Shown one piece after another: positions 1 through 10,115 of a stretch of 64,000 nucleotides of DNA (its first letter is position 1; every line of letters starts with the position of its first letter). The translations under genes were made by a program, and so were the position numbers. Source of the stretch: Citrobacter freundii (GTDB lineage Bacteria > Pseudomonadota > Gammaproteobacteria > Enterobacterales > Enterobacteriaceae); NCBI RefSeq assembly GCF_029717145.1, contig NZ_CP099222.1:1302001-1366000 (forward strand), written 5' to 3'. Below the pieces are notes generated by a model that worked only from the letters and a program-made list of their open reading frames with translations, was not told the DNA's origin and did not search any database.

Positions 1-3000
1 GGCATCGCGAAAGCGAAAAAAGGCGAGAAGATTGCCGCGACTGTTATGGTTACCGATACAACCGGACTACCGGTGAGCAATGCGTTGGTGAAGATTACCC
101 GTAGTGATGCCAAAACCCGTGCGAACGTGATTTATACCACTAACAACGCAGACGATATCACACTGAGTGATATTTCTTCAGGCCAGGTCAGCACACTGCT
201 GGATACTAAAGAAAAATACCTTTACGTACAGACAGATGCCCAAGGACTCATGACGTTTAACATCACGCAAGATAGCACTACTGGTCTGCAAACAACCATT
301 AGTGCGACGCTGGCGGATGACAGTAAGGTAACGGACAGTAAAAATGCCATTTTCACGGTAATTACTAGCCCGGATACCAGCATCGCGAAATATTGGGGTC
401 ATATGCCCGAGACGTTTACCAACAGTGAAAACGTTGAATTTAAACGTCCGCTGCTGCGAGCAGAGCTCTCGTCGACAAGCAACACGACAGCATACTCGCT
501 GACCGGGGACGGAGAAGTCTGGTACTCAACAACGAACATGGCGTATTTAGTACAGTGCGATCAGATGAGCACCGCCTCAGCGAGCGATCTGGCGACGCTG
601 CAAAGCGACCACCCGAACGGTGATTTAATGACACAGTTTGGTTTGCCGGTAAGCAGCACTTCGCTGCCGTGGATGGCTGGCAATTTGATCGTTAATGCTG
701 CCCATACCGGCGTAATCTCGCAAAGCGTTAACTTGTTCTCGGGTGAAAATACACAAGCGAGTTCTCAGGCGACCTTGCAACTGTGCCGTGTGGAGCCAAG
801 AACGCTGAATATTACGCTAACCTCCAGCTTGCCATGGGATGCGAACAAAGCGGGATACCTGGCGAAAAAAGGTGAGAAAATCCCTCTGACAATTGGCATC
901 ACCGATAATGCTGGGCAGCCTCAGGTGGGTGTGAGTATTAAATTTTACCGTGGGCTTTCAAATTTTCGAAATGCACCGGGTTCCTCCACAAACGATACGC
1001 TTGCGGAATCCTACACACTTTTAGAACCGGTTTCGCCAGCGTCGGATGTTGTGACGCAAAAATACAGTTTGTCACCGACATACTGGTATGGCACGACTGA
1101 CAGTAACGGTAAAGTTCAGCTCAATGTGAGCCAGGATAGTACGACGGGGTTGAAAACCGAATTCTACGCAGTGATTGTGGACAACAATGTCTCGACCGAG
1201 GGCGTTGGCGGTATCTTTACCGTCTTGACCAGCCCGGACGTCGATACGGCTTTCCGCTGGGGCCATATGCCGGAGACGGTTGAAGGGCCGGACGGCGTCA
1301 CCTATACGCGTCCAAAATTACAGTCAGAAGTCCCATCAGGCGTAGGTTTCTATAATAAAAACAATGAATATTGGGCGCATCCAACGGCTGTTCAAGCTCA
1401 AACGGCAGGGGCAACGGGCTGTGATCCTACCTACCAACCGCTGCTGAGCGATTTGCAGGCGCTGTATAATAAATACCCGAACACTGAACTGGAAACTACC
1501 TATGGCTGGCCACTGTCGTCGGGCAGAAACTGGTGGGCAGTAGACTTATCCAGTACAGGCCAATATCAAAGCCTTAATTTAAGCACGGGTACGAGTAATG
1601 CCACGACGTCGTCGACCACGATGCAGATGCAAGCCTGCCGAACGACGCCTCATGCGCCGCAACCGGCAACGATTGAACTGACATCCAGTGTTTTCGATGA
1701 AGCGGGTCAGTACGTTAAGGTGAAAAAAGGCGAAACCATCCCGCTGACCGTCACGGTGAAAGATGTGAATGGCAGTCCAGCCGCGAATGCCGCCTTTACC
1801 ATTTCGCGTAGCGACGGCATATCGCGCAGTGGCCTGGTGAAGACCACCGATAACAAAGGGGCGACGGACGATCTTGCGCTAGAGGAACTGACGCCAACAC
1901 CTGCGACCACGGTGCTGGGCACTAAGGCCAGCACCTATAGCGGCGTGACGGGGGCAGACGGCACCGCCACATTTAGTTTGAGCCAGGATGATGCTATGGG
2001 GCTTAAGACCACGATTACGGCGAAATTAGGGACTTATCCAACGCCAACGGCCGCCCTCGATACGATATTTACTGTCGTGACCAGCCCGGATACCGATAAA
2101 GCCGCGTACTGGGGCCATATGCCAGAAACCGCGACCAACAGTGCAGGTGTTGCCTTCCGACGCCCGCTGCTCGCCGCTGAAATGGCATCGTACAGCAGCA
2201 CGTATACTTATAACAACGAAGTCTGGCCTCTGGTCACCGCCGGAAATACGGATATCGCAGGTGCGACAGGCTGCGATAAGGCGTATCAACCGCTGAAGAG
2301 TGACATGGAAACGTTATTTATCGATAACCTTAGCGTTTCAGGTGGTGTCGGTACCGTTTACGGCTGGCCTAGTGGCTCCAATGAACCCTGGTGGGCCGGA
2401 GATAAACAGGCAAATACCGGAAACTACCAATATATTATGCTGAGCACTGGCGGTGGTGGATCTACCAGTTCATCAAGTACCAAAGGTGCGCAGGTTTGTC
2501 TGGTTGAACCTCGAATTACTGCGGCAGCTATTACGCTGACCTCGACAGCGATGGATACGGCGAAGGCGTCGGCGGTAGCGGAGAAAGGCAAGACTATCCC
2601 GCTGACCGTCACGGTAAAAGATACCAGCGGTAATCTAGTCGCTAATGCCAGCTTTACTCTCTCACGAGGCGATTCGACAAACCGGGCGGGCGTGGTAATA
2701 ACCGATGGTGACGTTGAGGCGGAGATGGGGGCGGATGATTTAGTTCTTCGTGAGGTCACGCCATCCAGCTCGACCATAGACATGAGCAATACCGCCAGCA
2801 TCTTTACCGGAACCACGGGGGCTGATGGTATAGCGACCTTTACTCTGAGTCAGGATAAGAGCCTGGGGTTGAAAACGTCGCTGACAGCAGCTCTGGTCAA
2901 TGACACGAATATCCATGCGTCACTGGATGGCATCTTTAATGTGCTGACCAGCCCGGATACAGATAAAGCGAAATTCTGGGGGAATATGCCTGATACCGTC

Positions 3001-3360
3001 AGCACGAACGGTAAAACGTTACAACGCCCATTGTTGCTTGCTGAATTGCCTTCCGGTGTCACGCCGCCGCTTCATATCACCATGAATAAAGAGGATTGGG
3101 CGATGGCACATACCATTGATTCCAGCACCTGGGATCTGGCAGCCCAGTGTGGCAGCTTGCAGAAAGCGTCCACGGCGGATGATTTACTGGCGCTGCATTC
3201 GGTATTCAGCACTATCGGGTGGCCGACAACATCGAGCTACAGCTATCTTTCGCAAACGAAAGGGACGAAGAACTACTGTGTGGTAAACCAGTCAAGCGGC
3301 AGTGAAAACTGCACTATCGATGCGGGTAAAACGGCAGGGTTCGCGACCTGCGCGCAGTAG
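1..3360 (+). CDS. Large repeat-containing surface protein (CS54 RatA/RatB-like), 3' part
   Basis: The reading frame is open from base 1 and ends in TAG at 3360, so the gene starts upstream and only its C-terminal ~1,119 residues are seen. The visible part is built of tandem units of about 286 residues, with unit starts near 811, 1672 and 2530. Each unit opens with an LTS... strand and a KKGEKIPLT-type Big-1 Ig-like segment, passes through a conserved SPDTDKAxxWGHMPET block, and carries two cysteines (one early in the second half, one in a CRVEP-like motif) that could form a disulfide. The last unit ends with extra cysteines. Salmonella carries the CS54 island (shdA, ratA, ratB, sinH) at this site next to xseA. 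I infer a RatA/RatB-type secreted or outer-membrane protein with a possible role in adhesion; the N-terminal anchor is not in view. Confidence 0.75.
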   Translation, partial: GIAKAKKGEKIAATVMVTDTTGLPVSNALVKITRSDAKTRANVIYTTNNADDITLSDISSGQVSTLLDTKEKYLYVQTDAQGLMTFNITQDSTTGLQTTISATLADDSKVTDSKNAIFTVITSPDTSIAKYWGHMPETFTNSENVEFKRPLLRAELSSTSNTTAYSLTGDGEVWYSTTNMAYLVQCDQMSTASASDLATLQSDHPNGDLMTQFGLPVSSTSLPWMAGNLIVNAAHTGVISQSVNLFSGENTQASSQATLQLCRVEPRTLNITLTSSLPWDANKAGYLAKKGEKIPLTIGITDNAGQPQVGVSIKFYRGLSNFRNAPGSSTNDTLAESYTLLEPVSPASDVVTQKYSLSPTYWYGTTDSNGKVQLNVSQDSTTGLKTEFYAVIVDNNVSTEGVGGIFTVLTSPDVDTAFRWGHMPETVEGPDGVTYTRPKLQSEVPSGVGFYNKNNEYWAHPTAVQAQTAGATGCDPTYQPLLSDLQALYNKYPNTELETTYGWPLSSGRNWWAVDLSSTGQYQSLNLSTGTSNATTSSTTMQMQACRTTPHAPQPATIELTSSVFDEAGQYVKVKKGETIPLTVTVKDVNGSPAANAAFTISRSDGISRSGLVKTTDNKGATDDLALEELTPTPATTVLGTKASTYSGVTGADGTATFSLSQDDAMGLKTTITAKLGTYPTPTAALDTIFTVVTSPDTDKAAYWGHMPETATNSAGVAFRRPLLAAEMASYSSTYTYNNEVWPLVTAGNTDIAGATGCDKAYQPLKSDMETLFIDNLSVSGGVGTVYGWPSGSNEPWWAGDKQANTGNYQYIMLSTGGGGSTSSSSTKGAQVCLVEPRITAAAITLTSTAMDTAKASAVAEKGKTIPLTVTVKDTSGNLVANASFTLSRGDSTNRAGVVITDGDVEAEMGADDLVLREVTPSSSTIDMSNTASIFTGTTGADGIATFTLSQDKSLGLKTSLTAALVNDTNIHASLDGIFNVLTSPDTDKAKFWGNMPDTVSTNGKTLQRPLLLAELPSGVTPPLHITMNKEDWAMAHTIDSSTWDLAAQCGSLQKASTADDLLALHSVFSTIGWPTTSSYSYLSQTKGTKNYCVVNQSSGSENCTIDAGKTAGFATCAQ
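811..3360 (+). repeat. Tandem ~860-bp coding repeats
   Basis: Three consecutive in-frame units start at about 811, 1672 and 2530 (spacings 861 and 858 bp), and a fourth, partial unit covers 1-810. Protein landmarks recur in every unit: a KKGE/EKGK segment, a TSPDxD block, WG(H/N)MP(E/D)T, and paired cysteines. The units differ at many codons, so the array is old rather than a recent duplication. Confidence 0.85.
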
Positions 3361-3367
3361 CTCTCCG

Positions 3368-4741
3368 CTACTGCGCTTTACGCGAACGCGTTTTTTTCTG
3401 CGGGGTCACGGTGGTGACCTCGCTCTCCACCCAGCCGTCTTCCAGCCGCGTGGTGATGAGATCGCCGGCTTTCACCTGCTTGACCTTTTTCAACACGCCG
3501 CCGCCGGTGGCGGTAGAAACGCTATAGCCGCGTGCCAATGTTGCCAGCGGGCTGACGGCTTCCAGATGGGTAACGGTATTCCCGAAACGTTCTCGTTGCT
3601 CGCTAAGCCGTGCACGAATATTTTCCGCCAGCCGATATTCCAGTTGCTGAATGCGCGTTTGTGCACGATGAATACGTGGCTGCGGGTTTTGCTGGTTCAG
3701 ACGATGCAGTATGCGCTGCTGGTGCTGGTTGGCCTGTTTGATTTGGTTTTCCAGCGCAAAGCTCATCCGCTGACGAAGTCGTTCCAGCGTAGTTTGCTGA
3801 CGCGCCAGACGTAGCTGAGGGTGTTGCTGTTGCAGACGGTGGAAAGTCTGCGTGAAGCGACGACTGCGGTTGGCGAGGTAGTAGTCCATCGCCATGCCCA
3901 GACGCTGCTGAACGGACTGAATCTGGCGTAATAATTCCTGCTGATTGCGGCTAACAATCTCTGCTGCTGCAGACGGTGTAGGCGCGCGCAGGTCGCCGAC
4001 AAAATCGGCGATGGTGACATCGGTTTCATGGCCGACGGCGCTGACCACCGGAATGCGGCTGGCAAAAATGGCGCGTGCCACGCGTTCGTCGTTAAAGCTC
4101 CACAGATCTTCCAGCGAACCGCCGCCACGGCCAACGATTAACACATCGCACTCGTTGCGGGCGTTCGCCAGTTCGATGGCGCGAACGATTTGCCCCGGTG
4201 CATCGTCACCCTGTACCACTGTCGGGTAGATAATCACCGGCAGGGAAGGGTCGCGACGTTTGAGTACGTGGAGAATATCGTGCAGCGCCGCCCCGGTTTT
4301 TGAGGTGATCACCCCGACACAATGAGCCGGCGTTGGGAGCGATTGTTTAAACTGCTGATCGAACAATCCTTCGGCCTGCAGTTTGGCTTTGAGCTGTTCA
4401 TACTTCTGTTGCAATAAACCTTCACCCGCTGGCTGCATGCTTTCGACGATGATTTGATAATCACCGCGCGGTTCGTACAGCGTAATATTGGCACGTACCA
4501 GCACTTGTTGTCCGTGCTGCGGACGGAACGTGACGCGGCGGTTGCTGTTGCGAAACATCGCGCAGCGTACCTGGGCGGTATCGTCTTTTAAGGTGAAGTA
4601 CCAATGACCGGAAGAGGGCTGGGTAAAGTTAGAAATCTCGCCGCTGATCCACACTTGCCCCATCTCTTGCTCGAGCAGCAGGCGCACCGTCTGGTTAAGG
4701 CGACTTACGGTAAAAATTGAAGAGGTTTGAGAGGATAACAT
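3368..4741 (-). CDS. xseA: Exodeoxyribonuclease VII large subunit
   Basis: Catalytic large subunit of exonuclease VII, which with several XseB subunits degrades single-stranded DNA from both ends to acid-soluble oligonucleotides. The 457-residue product matches the usual length (456 in E. coli). It has an N-terminal OB-fold nucleic-acid binding domain (about residues 12-105, GEISNF...GHWYFTLKD), a catalytic domain with [11 protein letters not shown] and [12 protein letters not shown] near residues 205-245, and a long arginine/glutamine-rich coiled coil. It converges on the surface-protein gene with only 7 bp between the stop codons, and diverges from guaB. Start is the ATG at 4741. Confidence 0.97.
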   Translation of the reverse strand: MLSSQTSSIFTVSRLNQTVRLLLEQEMGQVWISGEISNFTQPSSGHWYFTLKDDTAQVRCAMFRNSNRRVTFRPQHGQQVLVRANITLYEPRGDYQIIVESMQPAGEGLLQQKYEQLKAKLQAEGLFDQQFKQSLPTPAHCVGVITSKTGAALHDILHVLKRRDPSLPVIIYPTVVQGDDAPGQIVRAIELANARNECDVLIVGRGGGSLEDLWSFNDERVARAIFASRIPVVSAVGHETDVTIADFVGDLRAPTPSAAAEIVSRNQQELLRQIQSVQQRLGMAMDYYLANRSRRFTQTFHRLQQQHPQLRLARQQTTLERLRQRMSFALENQIKQANQHQQRILHRLNQQNPQPRIHRAQTRIQQLEYRLAENIRARLSEQRERFGNTVTHLEAVSPLATLARGYSVSTATGGGVLKKVKQVKAGDLITTRLEDGWVESEVTTVTPQKKTRSRKAQ

Positions 4742-4833
4742 GTGAGCGGGATCAAATTCTAAATCAGCAGGTTATTCAATCGATAGTAACCCGCCTACCG
4801 GGGATCGCAAGGTTTTTTTGCAAAAAAGTGTGG

Positions 4834-4849
4834 ATGCAATCGGTTACGC
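4834..4849. promoter_or_regulatory. PurR-type operator before guaB
   Basis: ATGCAATCGGTTACGC is a near match to the PurR consensus ACGCAAACGTTTGCGT and lies just upstream of a perfect TATAAT. In E. coli guaBA is repressed by PurR through a site in this position. Confidence 0.75.
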
Positions 4850-4853
4850 TCTG

Positions 4854-4859
4854 TATAAT
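4854..4859 (+). promoter_or_regulatory. guaB promoter -10 element
   Basis: A perfect TATAAT lies 43 bp before the guaB ATG, overlapped on its upstream side by the PurR box. The -35 region is weak (TGGATG with 17-bp spacing), as expected for a regulated promoter. Confidence 0.7.
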
Positions 4860-4902
4860 GCCACGGCAATATTTATTAACCAATCTGGTCGAGATATTGC
4901 CC

Positions 4903-6369
4903 ATGCTACGTATTGCCAAAGAAGCCCTGACGTTTGACGACGTCCTCCTCGTTCCCGCTCATTCTACCGTTCTGCCGAATACTGCTGACCTCAGCACGCA
5001 GTTGACGAAAACGATTCGTCTGAACATTCCTATGCTCTCCGCAGCCATGGATACTGTGACTGAAGCGCGCCTTGCCATTGCTCTGGCACAGGAAGGTGGC
5101 ATCGGTTTTATCCACAAAAACATGTCTATTGAACGTCAGGCGGAAGAAGTTCGCCGCGTGAAGAAACACGAATCTGGCGTGGTTACTGACCCACAGACCG
5201 TGCTGCCGACTACCACCCTTCGTGAAGTAAAAGAACTGACCGAGCGTAACGGTTTTGCGGGCTACCCGGTAGTGACAGAAGATAACGAGCTGGTGGGTAT
5301 CATCACCGGTCGTGACGTGCGTTTTGTGACCGACCTCAGCCAGCCGGTTAGCGTATACATGACGCCGAAAGAGCGTCTGGTGACCGTACGTGAAGGCGAA
5401 GCGCGTGATGTTGTGCTGGCAAAAATGCACGAAAAACGCGTTGAGAAAGCGCTGGTTGTTGATGACGGCTTCCATCTGCGCGGCATGATCACCGTAAAAG
5501 ACTTCCAGAAAGCTGAGCGTAAACCTAACGCCTGTAAAGACGAGCATGGTCGTCTGCGCGTTGGCGCTGCAGTCGGTGCGGGTGCGGGTAATGAAGAGCG
5601 CGTTGACGCGCTGGTTGCTGCCGGCGTTGACGTGCTGCTGATTGACTCCTCTCACGGCCATTCTGAAGGCGTATTGCAGCGTATCCGTGATACCCGTGCG
5701 AAATACCCGGATCTGCAAATCATCGGTGGTAACGTTGCAACGGGCGCTGGTGCTCGTGCGCTGGCTGAAGCCGGTTGCAGTGCGGTGAAAGTGGGTATCG
5801 GCCCTGGTTCCATCTGTACGACCCGTATCGTTACCGGTGTGGGTGTTCCACAGATCACTGCCGTTTCTGACGCGGTTGAAGCGCTGGAAGGTACGGGTAT
5901 TCCGGTTATCGCTGACGGCGGTATTCGTTTCTCTGGCGACATCGCGAAAGCGATCGCGGCAGGTGCGGCGGCGGTAATGGTGGGCTCTATGCTGGCCGGT
6001 ACCGAAGAATCTCCGGGTGAAATTGAACTGTACCAGGGGCGTTCTTATAAATCCTACCGTGGTATGGGTTCTCTGGGCGCGATGTCCAAAGGCTCTTCTG
6101 ACCGTTACTTCCAGAGCGATAACGCCGCTGACAAACTGGTACCGGAAGGTATCGAAGGCCGCGTGGCCTATAAAGGCCGCCTGAAAGAGATCATTCACCA
6201 GCAGATGGGCGGCCTGCGCTCCTGTATGGGTCTGACCGGCTGTGGTACTATCGACGCGCTGCGAACGAAAGCAGAGTTTGTACGCATCAGCGGTGCGGGT
6301 ATTCAGGAAAGTCACGTTCACGACGTGACCATTACCAAAGAGTCCCCTAACTACCGTATGGGCTCCTGA
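4903..6369 (+). CDS. guaB: IMP dehydrogenase
   Basis: Oxidises IMP to XMP with NAD+, the first committed step of GMP synthesis. The 488-residue product is the exact E. coli length when started at the ATG at 4903 ([16 protein letters not shown]); the open frame runs further upstream but only through the promoter. The two CBS domains lie near residues 93-205, and the catalytic loop [15 protein letters not shown] carries the active-site cysteine (about 305), followed by the RYFQ and MGGLRS flap motifs. It is the first gene of guaBA, 64 bp before guaA. Confidence 0.98.
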   Translation: MLRIAKEALTFDDVLLVPAHSTVLPNTADLSTQLTKTIRLNIPMLSAAMDTVTEARLAIALAQEGGIGFIHKNMSIERQAEEVRRVKKHESGVVTDPQTVLPTTTLREVKELTERNGFAGYPVVTEDNELVGIITGRDVRFVTDLSQPVSVYMTPKERLVTVREGEARDVVLAKMHEKRVEKALVVDDGFHLRGMITVKDFQKAERKPNACKDEHGRLRVGAAVGAGAGNEERVDALVAAGVDVLLIDSSHGHSEGVLQRIRDTRAKYPDLQIIGGNVATGAGARALAEAGCSAVKVGIGPGSICTTRIVTGVGVPQITAVSDAVEALEGTGIPVIADGGIRFSGDIAKAIAAGAAAVMVGSMLAGTEESPGEIELYQGRSYKSYRGMGSLGAMSKGSSDRYFQSDNAADKLVPEGIEGRVAYKGRLKEIIHQQMGGLRSCMGLTGCGTIDALRTKAEFVRISGAGIQESHVHDVTITKESPNYRMGS

Positions 6370-6380
6370 TCAGTTTCCGC

Positions 6381-6400
6381 GCCCGGCTTCTATGCCGGGC
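6381..6400 (+). other. guaB-guaA intergenic hairpin
   Basis: GCCCGGC and GCCGGGC form a perfect 7-bp stem with a 6-nt loop between guaB and guaA. No T-tract follows, so it is more likely an mRNA-stability or processing element than a full terminator. Confidence 0.5.
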
Positions 6401-6433
6401 GAATTTGTTTCACTTGCCTCGGAATTAGCGTCA

Positions 6434-8011
6434 ATGACAGACAATATTCATAAACATCGCATTCTCATCCTCGATTTCGGATCGCAGTACACGCAACTGG
6501 TGGCACGTCGCGTACGTGAGCTGGGCGTCTACTGTGAGCTGTGGGCATGGGATGTTACGGAAGCACAAATTCGCGAATTCAACCCAAGCGGTATTATTCT
6601 TTCCGGTGGCCCGGAAAGCACCACCGAAGCGAACAGCCCGCGTGCACCAGAGTACGTCTTCAATGCAGGCGTACCAGTATTCGGCGTCTGCTATGGTATG
6701 CAGACCATGGCGATGCAGTTGGGTGGCCATGTTGAAGGGTCTCACGAGCGTGAATTCGGCTACGCACAGGTTGAAGTTCAGACCGACAGCGCACTGATCC
6801 GTGGCATCGAAGATTCACTGACCGCAGATGGCAAACCGTTGCTGGATGTGTGGATGAGCCATGGCGACAAAGTTACCGCTATCCCGGAAGGCTTTGTCAC
6901 CGTTGCCAGCACCGAAAGCTGCCCGTTTGCCATTATGGCGCACGAAGAAAAACGTTTCTACGGCGTGCAGTTCCACCCGGAAGTAACCCACACCCGTCAG
7001 GGCCTGCGTATGCTGGAGCGCTTTGTGCGTGACATCTGCCAGTGTGAAGCGCTGTGGACACCGGCAAAAATCATCGATGACGCCGTTGCCCGTATTCGCG
7101 AGCAGGTTGGTGACGATAAAGTGATCCTCGGCCTGTCCGGCGGCGTTGACTCTTCCGTAACTGCCATGTTGCTGCACCGTGCTATCGGTAAAAATCTGAC
7201 CTGCGTCTTTGTTGATAACGGGCTACTGCGCCTGAACGAAGCAGAGCAGGTTATGGATATGTTCGGCGACCACTTCGGTCTGAACATCATTCACGTTAAA
7301 GGCGAACAGCGTTTCCTCGACGCGCTGAAAGGCGAGAACGACCCAGAAGCGAAACGTAAAATTATCGGTCGCGTGTTCGTTGAAGTGTTTGACGAAGAAG
7401 CGTTGAAACTGCAGGACGTGAAGTGGCTGGCGCAAGGCACCATCTACCCAGACGTGATTGAATCTGCCGCGTCTGCAACCGGTAAAGCACACGTCATCAA
7501 ATCTCACCACAACGTCGGCGGCCTGCCGAAAGAGATGAAGATGGGTCTGGTTGAACCGCTGCGTGAGCTGTTCAAAGACGAAGTGCGTAAAATTGGTCTG
7601 GAGCTGGGCCTGCCGTACGACATGCTGTACCGTCACCCGTTCCCGGGTCCAGGTTTAGGCGTGCGCGTGCTGGGCGAAGTGAAGAAAGAGTACTGCGACC
7701 TGCTGCGTCGTGCGGACGCTATCTTCATTGAAGAGCTGCACAAAGCTGACCTGTACAATAAAGTGAGCCAGGCGTTCACCGTGTTCCTGCCGGTTCGTTC
7801 CGTTGGCGTGATGGGCGATGGCCGTAAGTACGACTGGGTAGTTTCCCTGCGTGCTGTTGAGACTATCGACTTCATGACCGCTCACTGGGCGCACCTGCCG
7901 TATGACTTCCTGGGCCGCGTATCCAATCGCATCATCAACGAAGTGAACGGTATTTCCCGCGTGGTGTATGACATCAGCGGTAAACCACCAGCGACGATTG
8001 AGTGGGAATAA
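6434..8011 (+). CDS. guaA: GMP synthase (glutamine-hydrolysing)
   Basis: Converts XMP to GMP with ATP and glutamine. The 525-residue protein begins at the ATG at 6434 ([16 protein letters not shown]), matching E. coli. The N-terminal class I amidotransferase domain has the nucleophile in GVCYGMQTM (Cys about 86) and the His/Glu pair in FHPEVTHT. The ATP-pyrophosphatase P-loop [11 protein letters not shown] lies near residue 230, and the dimerisation domain ends in KPPATIEWE. It is second in guaBA and is followed by a strong terminator. Confidence 0.98.
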   Translation: MTDNIHKHRILILDFGSQYTQLVARRVRELGVYCELWAWDVTEAQIREFNPSGIILSGGPESTTEANSPRAPEYVFNAGVPVFGVCYGMQTMAMQLGGHVEGSHEREFGYAQVEVQTDSALIRGIEDSLTADGKPLLDVWMSHGDKVTAIPEGFVTVASTESCPFAIMAHEEKRFYGVQFHPEVTHTRQGLRMLERFVRDICQCEALWTPAKIIDDAVARIREQVGDDKVILGLSGGVDSSVTAMLLHRAIGKNLTCVFVDNGLLRLNEAEQVMDMFGDHFGLNIIHVKGEQRFLDALKGENDPEAKRKIIGRVFVEVFDEEALKLQDVKWLAQGTIYPDVIESAASATGKAHVIKSHHNVGGLPKEMKMGLVEPLRELFKDEVRKIGLELGLPYDMLYRHPFPGPGLGVRVLGEVKKEYCDLLRRADAIFIEELHKADLYNKVSQAFTVFLPVRSVGVMGDGRKYDWVVSLRAVETIDFMTAHWAHLPYDFLGRVSNRIINEVNGISRVVYDISGKPPATIEWE

Positions 8012-8054
8012 TAACCTTCCACTTTGCCTGATTTTACTCTGGCTATTCGCACAA

Positions 8055-8088
8055 ACACCCTCTGTCTTTACAGAGGGTGTTTTGTTTT
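8055..8088 (+). terminator. Rho-independent terminator of guaBA
   Basis: ACACCCTCTG pairs perfectly with CAGAGGGTGT across a 6-nt loop and is followed by TTTGTTTTT. It sits 43 bp after the guaA stop and just before the converging mscS-like gene. Confidence 0.9.
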
Positions 8089-8093
8089 TGCAG

Positions 8094-8972
8094 TCAATCG
8101 ACCAGTTGTAGCTGCGGCTGTGATTGTGATGGGACGTTCTGAACACGGATATCCATCTGCGGATAGGGCAAGTCGATATGGTTGGCATCCATCGCTTCTT
8201 TGATGTTTTCCAGTAGATCGTAATACGTGTTCCAGTATTCGCCGTTACGCACCCAAACGCGAACGTAGAAGTTAAGCGATGAGGCGGCAAGTTCGCCCAG
8301 ACGCACGGTTATGCCGCGACTCTGATCAACGCGTTTGTCCTGCTCGATGATATGAGTAATGACGCGTTTCACTTCTGCAATCCGACTCTGATAGCCAACG
8401 CCAATCACCAGGTCGATACGACGAAACGGGTGGCGAGAGTAGTTAATAATATTGTCAGAGATGATTTTACCGTTAGGGATCACCACCTCTTTGCTATCAG
8501 CGGTGAGTAGGGTCGTTGAGAAAAGATGCTCTTTTTCGACTGTCCCGGTGACTGCACCAATTTGTACGATCTCGCCGGCGCGAAATGGACGCAGGGAGAC
8601 CAGCAGCACGCCAGCCGCAAAGTTGGACAGCGATCCCTGTAGCGCCAGACCGACGGCCAGCCCGGCGGCACCAATGATGGCAATAATGGATGACGTTTCA
8701 ATGCCGATACGGCCCAAAGCCGCAACGACAAAAAATGCCAGGATGATGTAGCGGACTAACGCAGTGAAGAACTGGATAATGGTGATATCAACTTTACGCT
8801 TTAACAGCAGTTTCTCCAGTCCGCGAGAAAGCAACCGTGAGACGAACTTACCGATAAACAGTAAAATCACGGCGGCAACAATGTTCCATCCAAATTGAAT
8901 AACTGCATCGCTGTGCCCAGTGATCCACTCTAGACCGCTTCGTATTTTCGGAAATAATGTAAAACCCTGCAT
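8094..8972 (-). CDS. MscS-family mechanosensitive channel (paralogue)
   Basis: A small-conductance mechanosensitive channel of the inner membrane that would release solutes on hypo-osmotic shock. The 292 residues are close to MscS (286). Three N-terminal membrane segments are visible (about 25-50, 65-85 and 90-120); the pore helix reads GLAVGLALQGSLSNFAAGV, with the Gly/Ala pattern of MscS TM3. The cytoplasmic beta domain follows (PFRAGE, VVIPNGKIISDNIINYSR), ending in PYPQMDIRVQ. It differs throughout from the mscS sequence usually found near fbaA, so it looks like a second copy. E. coli has yfgH and yfgI in this region instead. Confidence 0.88.
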   Translation of the reverse strand: MQGFTLFPKIRSGLEWITGHSDAVIQFGWNIVAAVILLFIGKFVSRLLSRGLEKLLLKRKVDITIIQFFTALVRYIILAFFVVAALGRIGIETSSIIAIIGAAGLAVGLALQGSLSNFAAGVLLVSLRPFRAGEIVQIGAVTGTVEKEHLFSTTLLTADSKEVVIPNGKIISDNIINYSRHPFRRIDLVIGVGYQSRIAEVKRVITHIIEQDKRVDQSRGITVRLGELAASSLNFYVRVWVRNGEYWNTYYDLLENIKEAMDANHIDLPYPQMDIRVQNVPSQSQPQLQLVD

Positions 8973-9200
8973 TGTATTACCCTGTCGAATGTATAAAAAT
9001 AAAAAGGCTCATATAAATATTCAATTACATTTGATATATAAATGTGCACGCCAGTTATATTAATTAATACTATTGGTTAGTGGCTATTTGAGCTGTATTT
9101 GCGTTTATTATGTCCAATAAACAGAAACATAGAAAATCAGCGTGAATAGTGTGGTGATGAGGAGCGAAAAGATAGTGTAATTGTGCGGAAATCAAAATTG
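8973..9200. other. AT-rich intergenic region
   Basis: 228 bp between the MscS paralogue and IS1. It is AT-rich, presumably holds the paralogue's promoter, and shows no open frame with coding character. Confidence 0.5.
9193..9200. repeat. IS1 target-site duplication (with 9969-9976)
   Basis: CAAAATTG occurs directly next to both IS1 ends. Eight bp is within the range reported for IS1, though 9 bp is commoner. The intact pair shows simple insertion without later rearrangement. Confidence 0.9.
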
Positions 9201-9215
9201 GGTAATGACTCCAAC

Positions 9216-9719
9216 TTATTGATAGTGTTTTATGTTCAGATAATGCCCGATGACTTTGTCATGCAGCTCCACCGATTTTGAGAACGACAGCGACTTCCGT
9301 CCCAGCCGTGCCAGGTGCTGCCTCAGATTCAGGTTATGCCGCTCAATTCGCTGCGTATATCGCTTGCTGATTACGTGCAGCTTTCCCTTCAGGCGGGATT
9401 CATACAGCGGCCAGCCATCCGTCATCCATATCACCACGTCAAAGGGTGACAGCAGGCTCATAAGACGCCCCAGCGTCGCCATAGTGCGTTCACCGAATAC
9501 GTGCGCAACAACCGTCTTCCGGAGCCTGTCATACGCGTAAAACAGCCAGCGCTGGCGCGATTTAGCCCCGACATAGCCCCACTGTTCGTCCATTTCCGCG
9601 CAGACGATGACGTCACTGCCCGGCTGTATGCGCGAGGTTACCGACTGCGGCCTGAGTTTTTTAAGTGACGTAAAATCGTGTTGAGGCCAACGCCCATAAT
9701 GCGGGCGGTTGCCCGGCAT
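9216..9719 (-). CDS. insB: IS1 transposase InsB (DDE domain)
   Basis: The 167-residue InsB frame of IS1 has the catalytic DDE-type domain ([27 protein letters not shown]). In IS1 it is normally made as InsAB' after a -1 frameshift at A6C; that slippery run is present on the minus strand at 9656-9662. Confidence 0.95.
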
Positions 9720-9913
9720 CCAACGCCATTCATGGCCATATCAATGATTTTCTGGTGCGTACCGGGTTGAGAAGCGGTGTAAGTGAACTGCAGTTGCCAT
9801 GTTTTACGGCAGTGAGAGCAGAGATAGCGCTGATGTCCGGCGGTGCTTTTGCCGTTACGCACCACCCCGTCAGTAGCTGAACAGGAGGGACAGCTGATAG
9901 AAACAGAAGCCAC
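9638..9913 (-). CDS. insA: IS1 protein InsA (DNA binding/repressor)
   Basis: The 91-residue InsA has an N-terminal zinc-finger (CPSC...CSHC) and a helix-turn-helix segment ([17 protein letters not shown]). It binds the IS1 ends and represses transposition when made alone; fused to InsB it is the transposase. Confidence 0.95.
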
Positions 9914-10032
9914 AGGAGCACCTCAAAAACACCATCATACACTAAATCAGTAAGTTGGCAGCATCACCCAAAATTGATTGGCTGGGGTGACGTGTGGCGT
10001 TATAAAAATAGTGACAGGAGGGAACACAAATC

Positions 10033-10077
10033 CCTTACCGGATGGTTAACTGTCAGACGATTAGCCATCCGGTAAGG
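10033..10077. repeat. REP-like inverted repeat
   Basis: CCTTACCGGATGG and CCATCCGGTAAGG are perfect 13-bp inverted copies separated by 19 bp. The GCCGGATGG-like core resembles enterobacterial REP sequences. It lies 38 bp beyond the yfgG stop and could protect the 3' end of its mRNA. Confidence 0.6.
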
Positions 10078-10115
10078 AATCTTGAGGCGTAGAGCTTTAA
10101 GCGGTCTTTAAGCGA

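Larger units (their letters stand above)
9201..9968 (-). mobile_element. IS1: IS1, complete, 768 bp
   Basis: The element is exactly 768 bp and has the imperfect terminal inverted repeats of IS1: GGTAATGACTCCAACTTATT at 9201 and, on the other strand, GGTGATGCTGCCAACTTACT ending at 9968. It is flanked by an 8-bp direct repeat, CAAAATTG, at 9193-9200 and 9969-9976, the target duplication. Both insA and insB are open, so it may be active. Confidence 0.97.

Noticed and set aside
4906..6321. Open frame of 471 codons on the minus strand across guaB
   Set aside because: Shadow of guaB caused by its codon bias; Thr/Arg/His-rich composition and no ribosome site.
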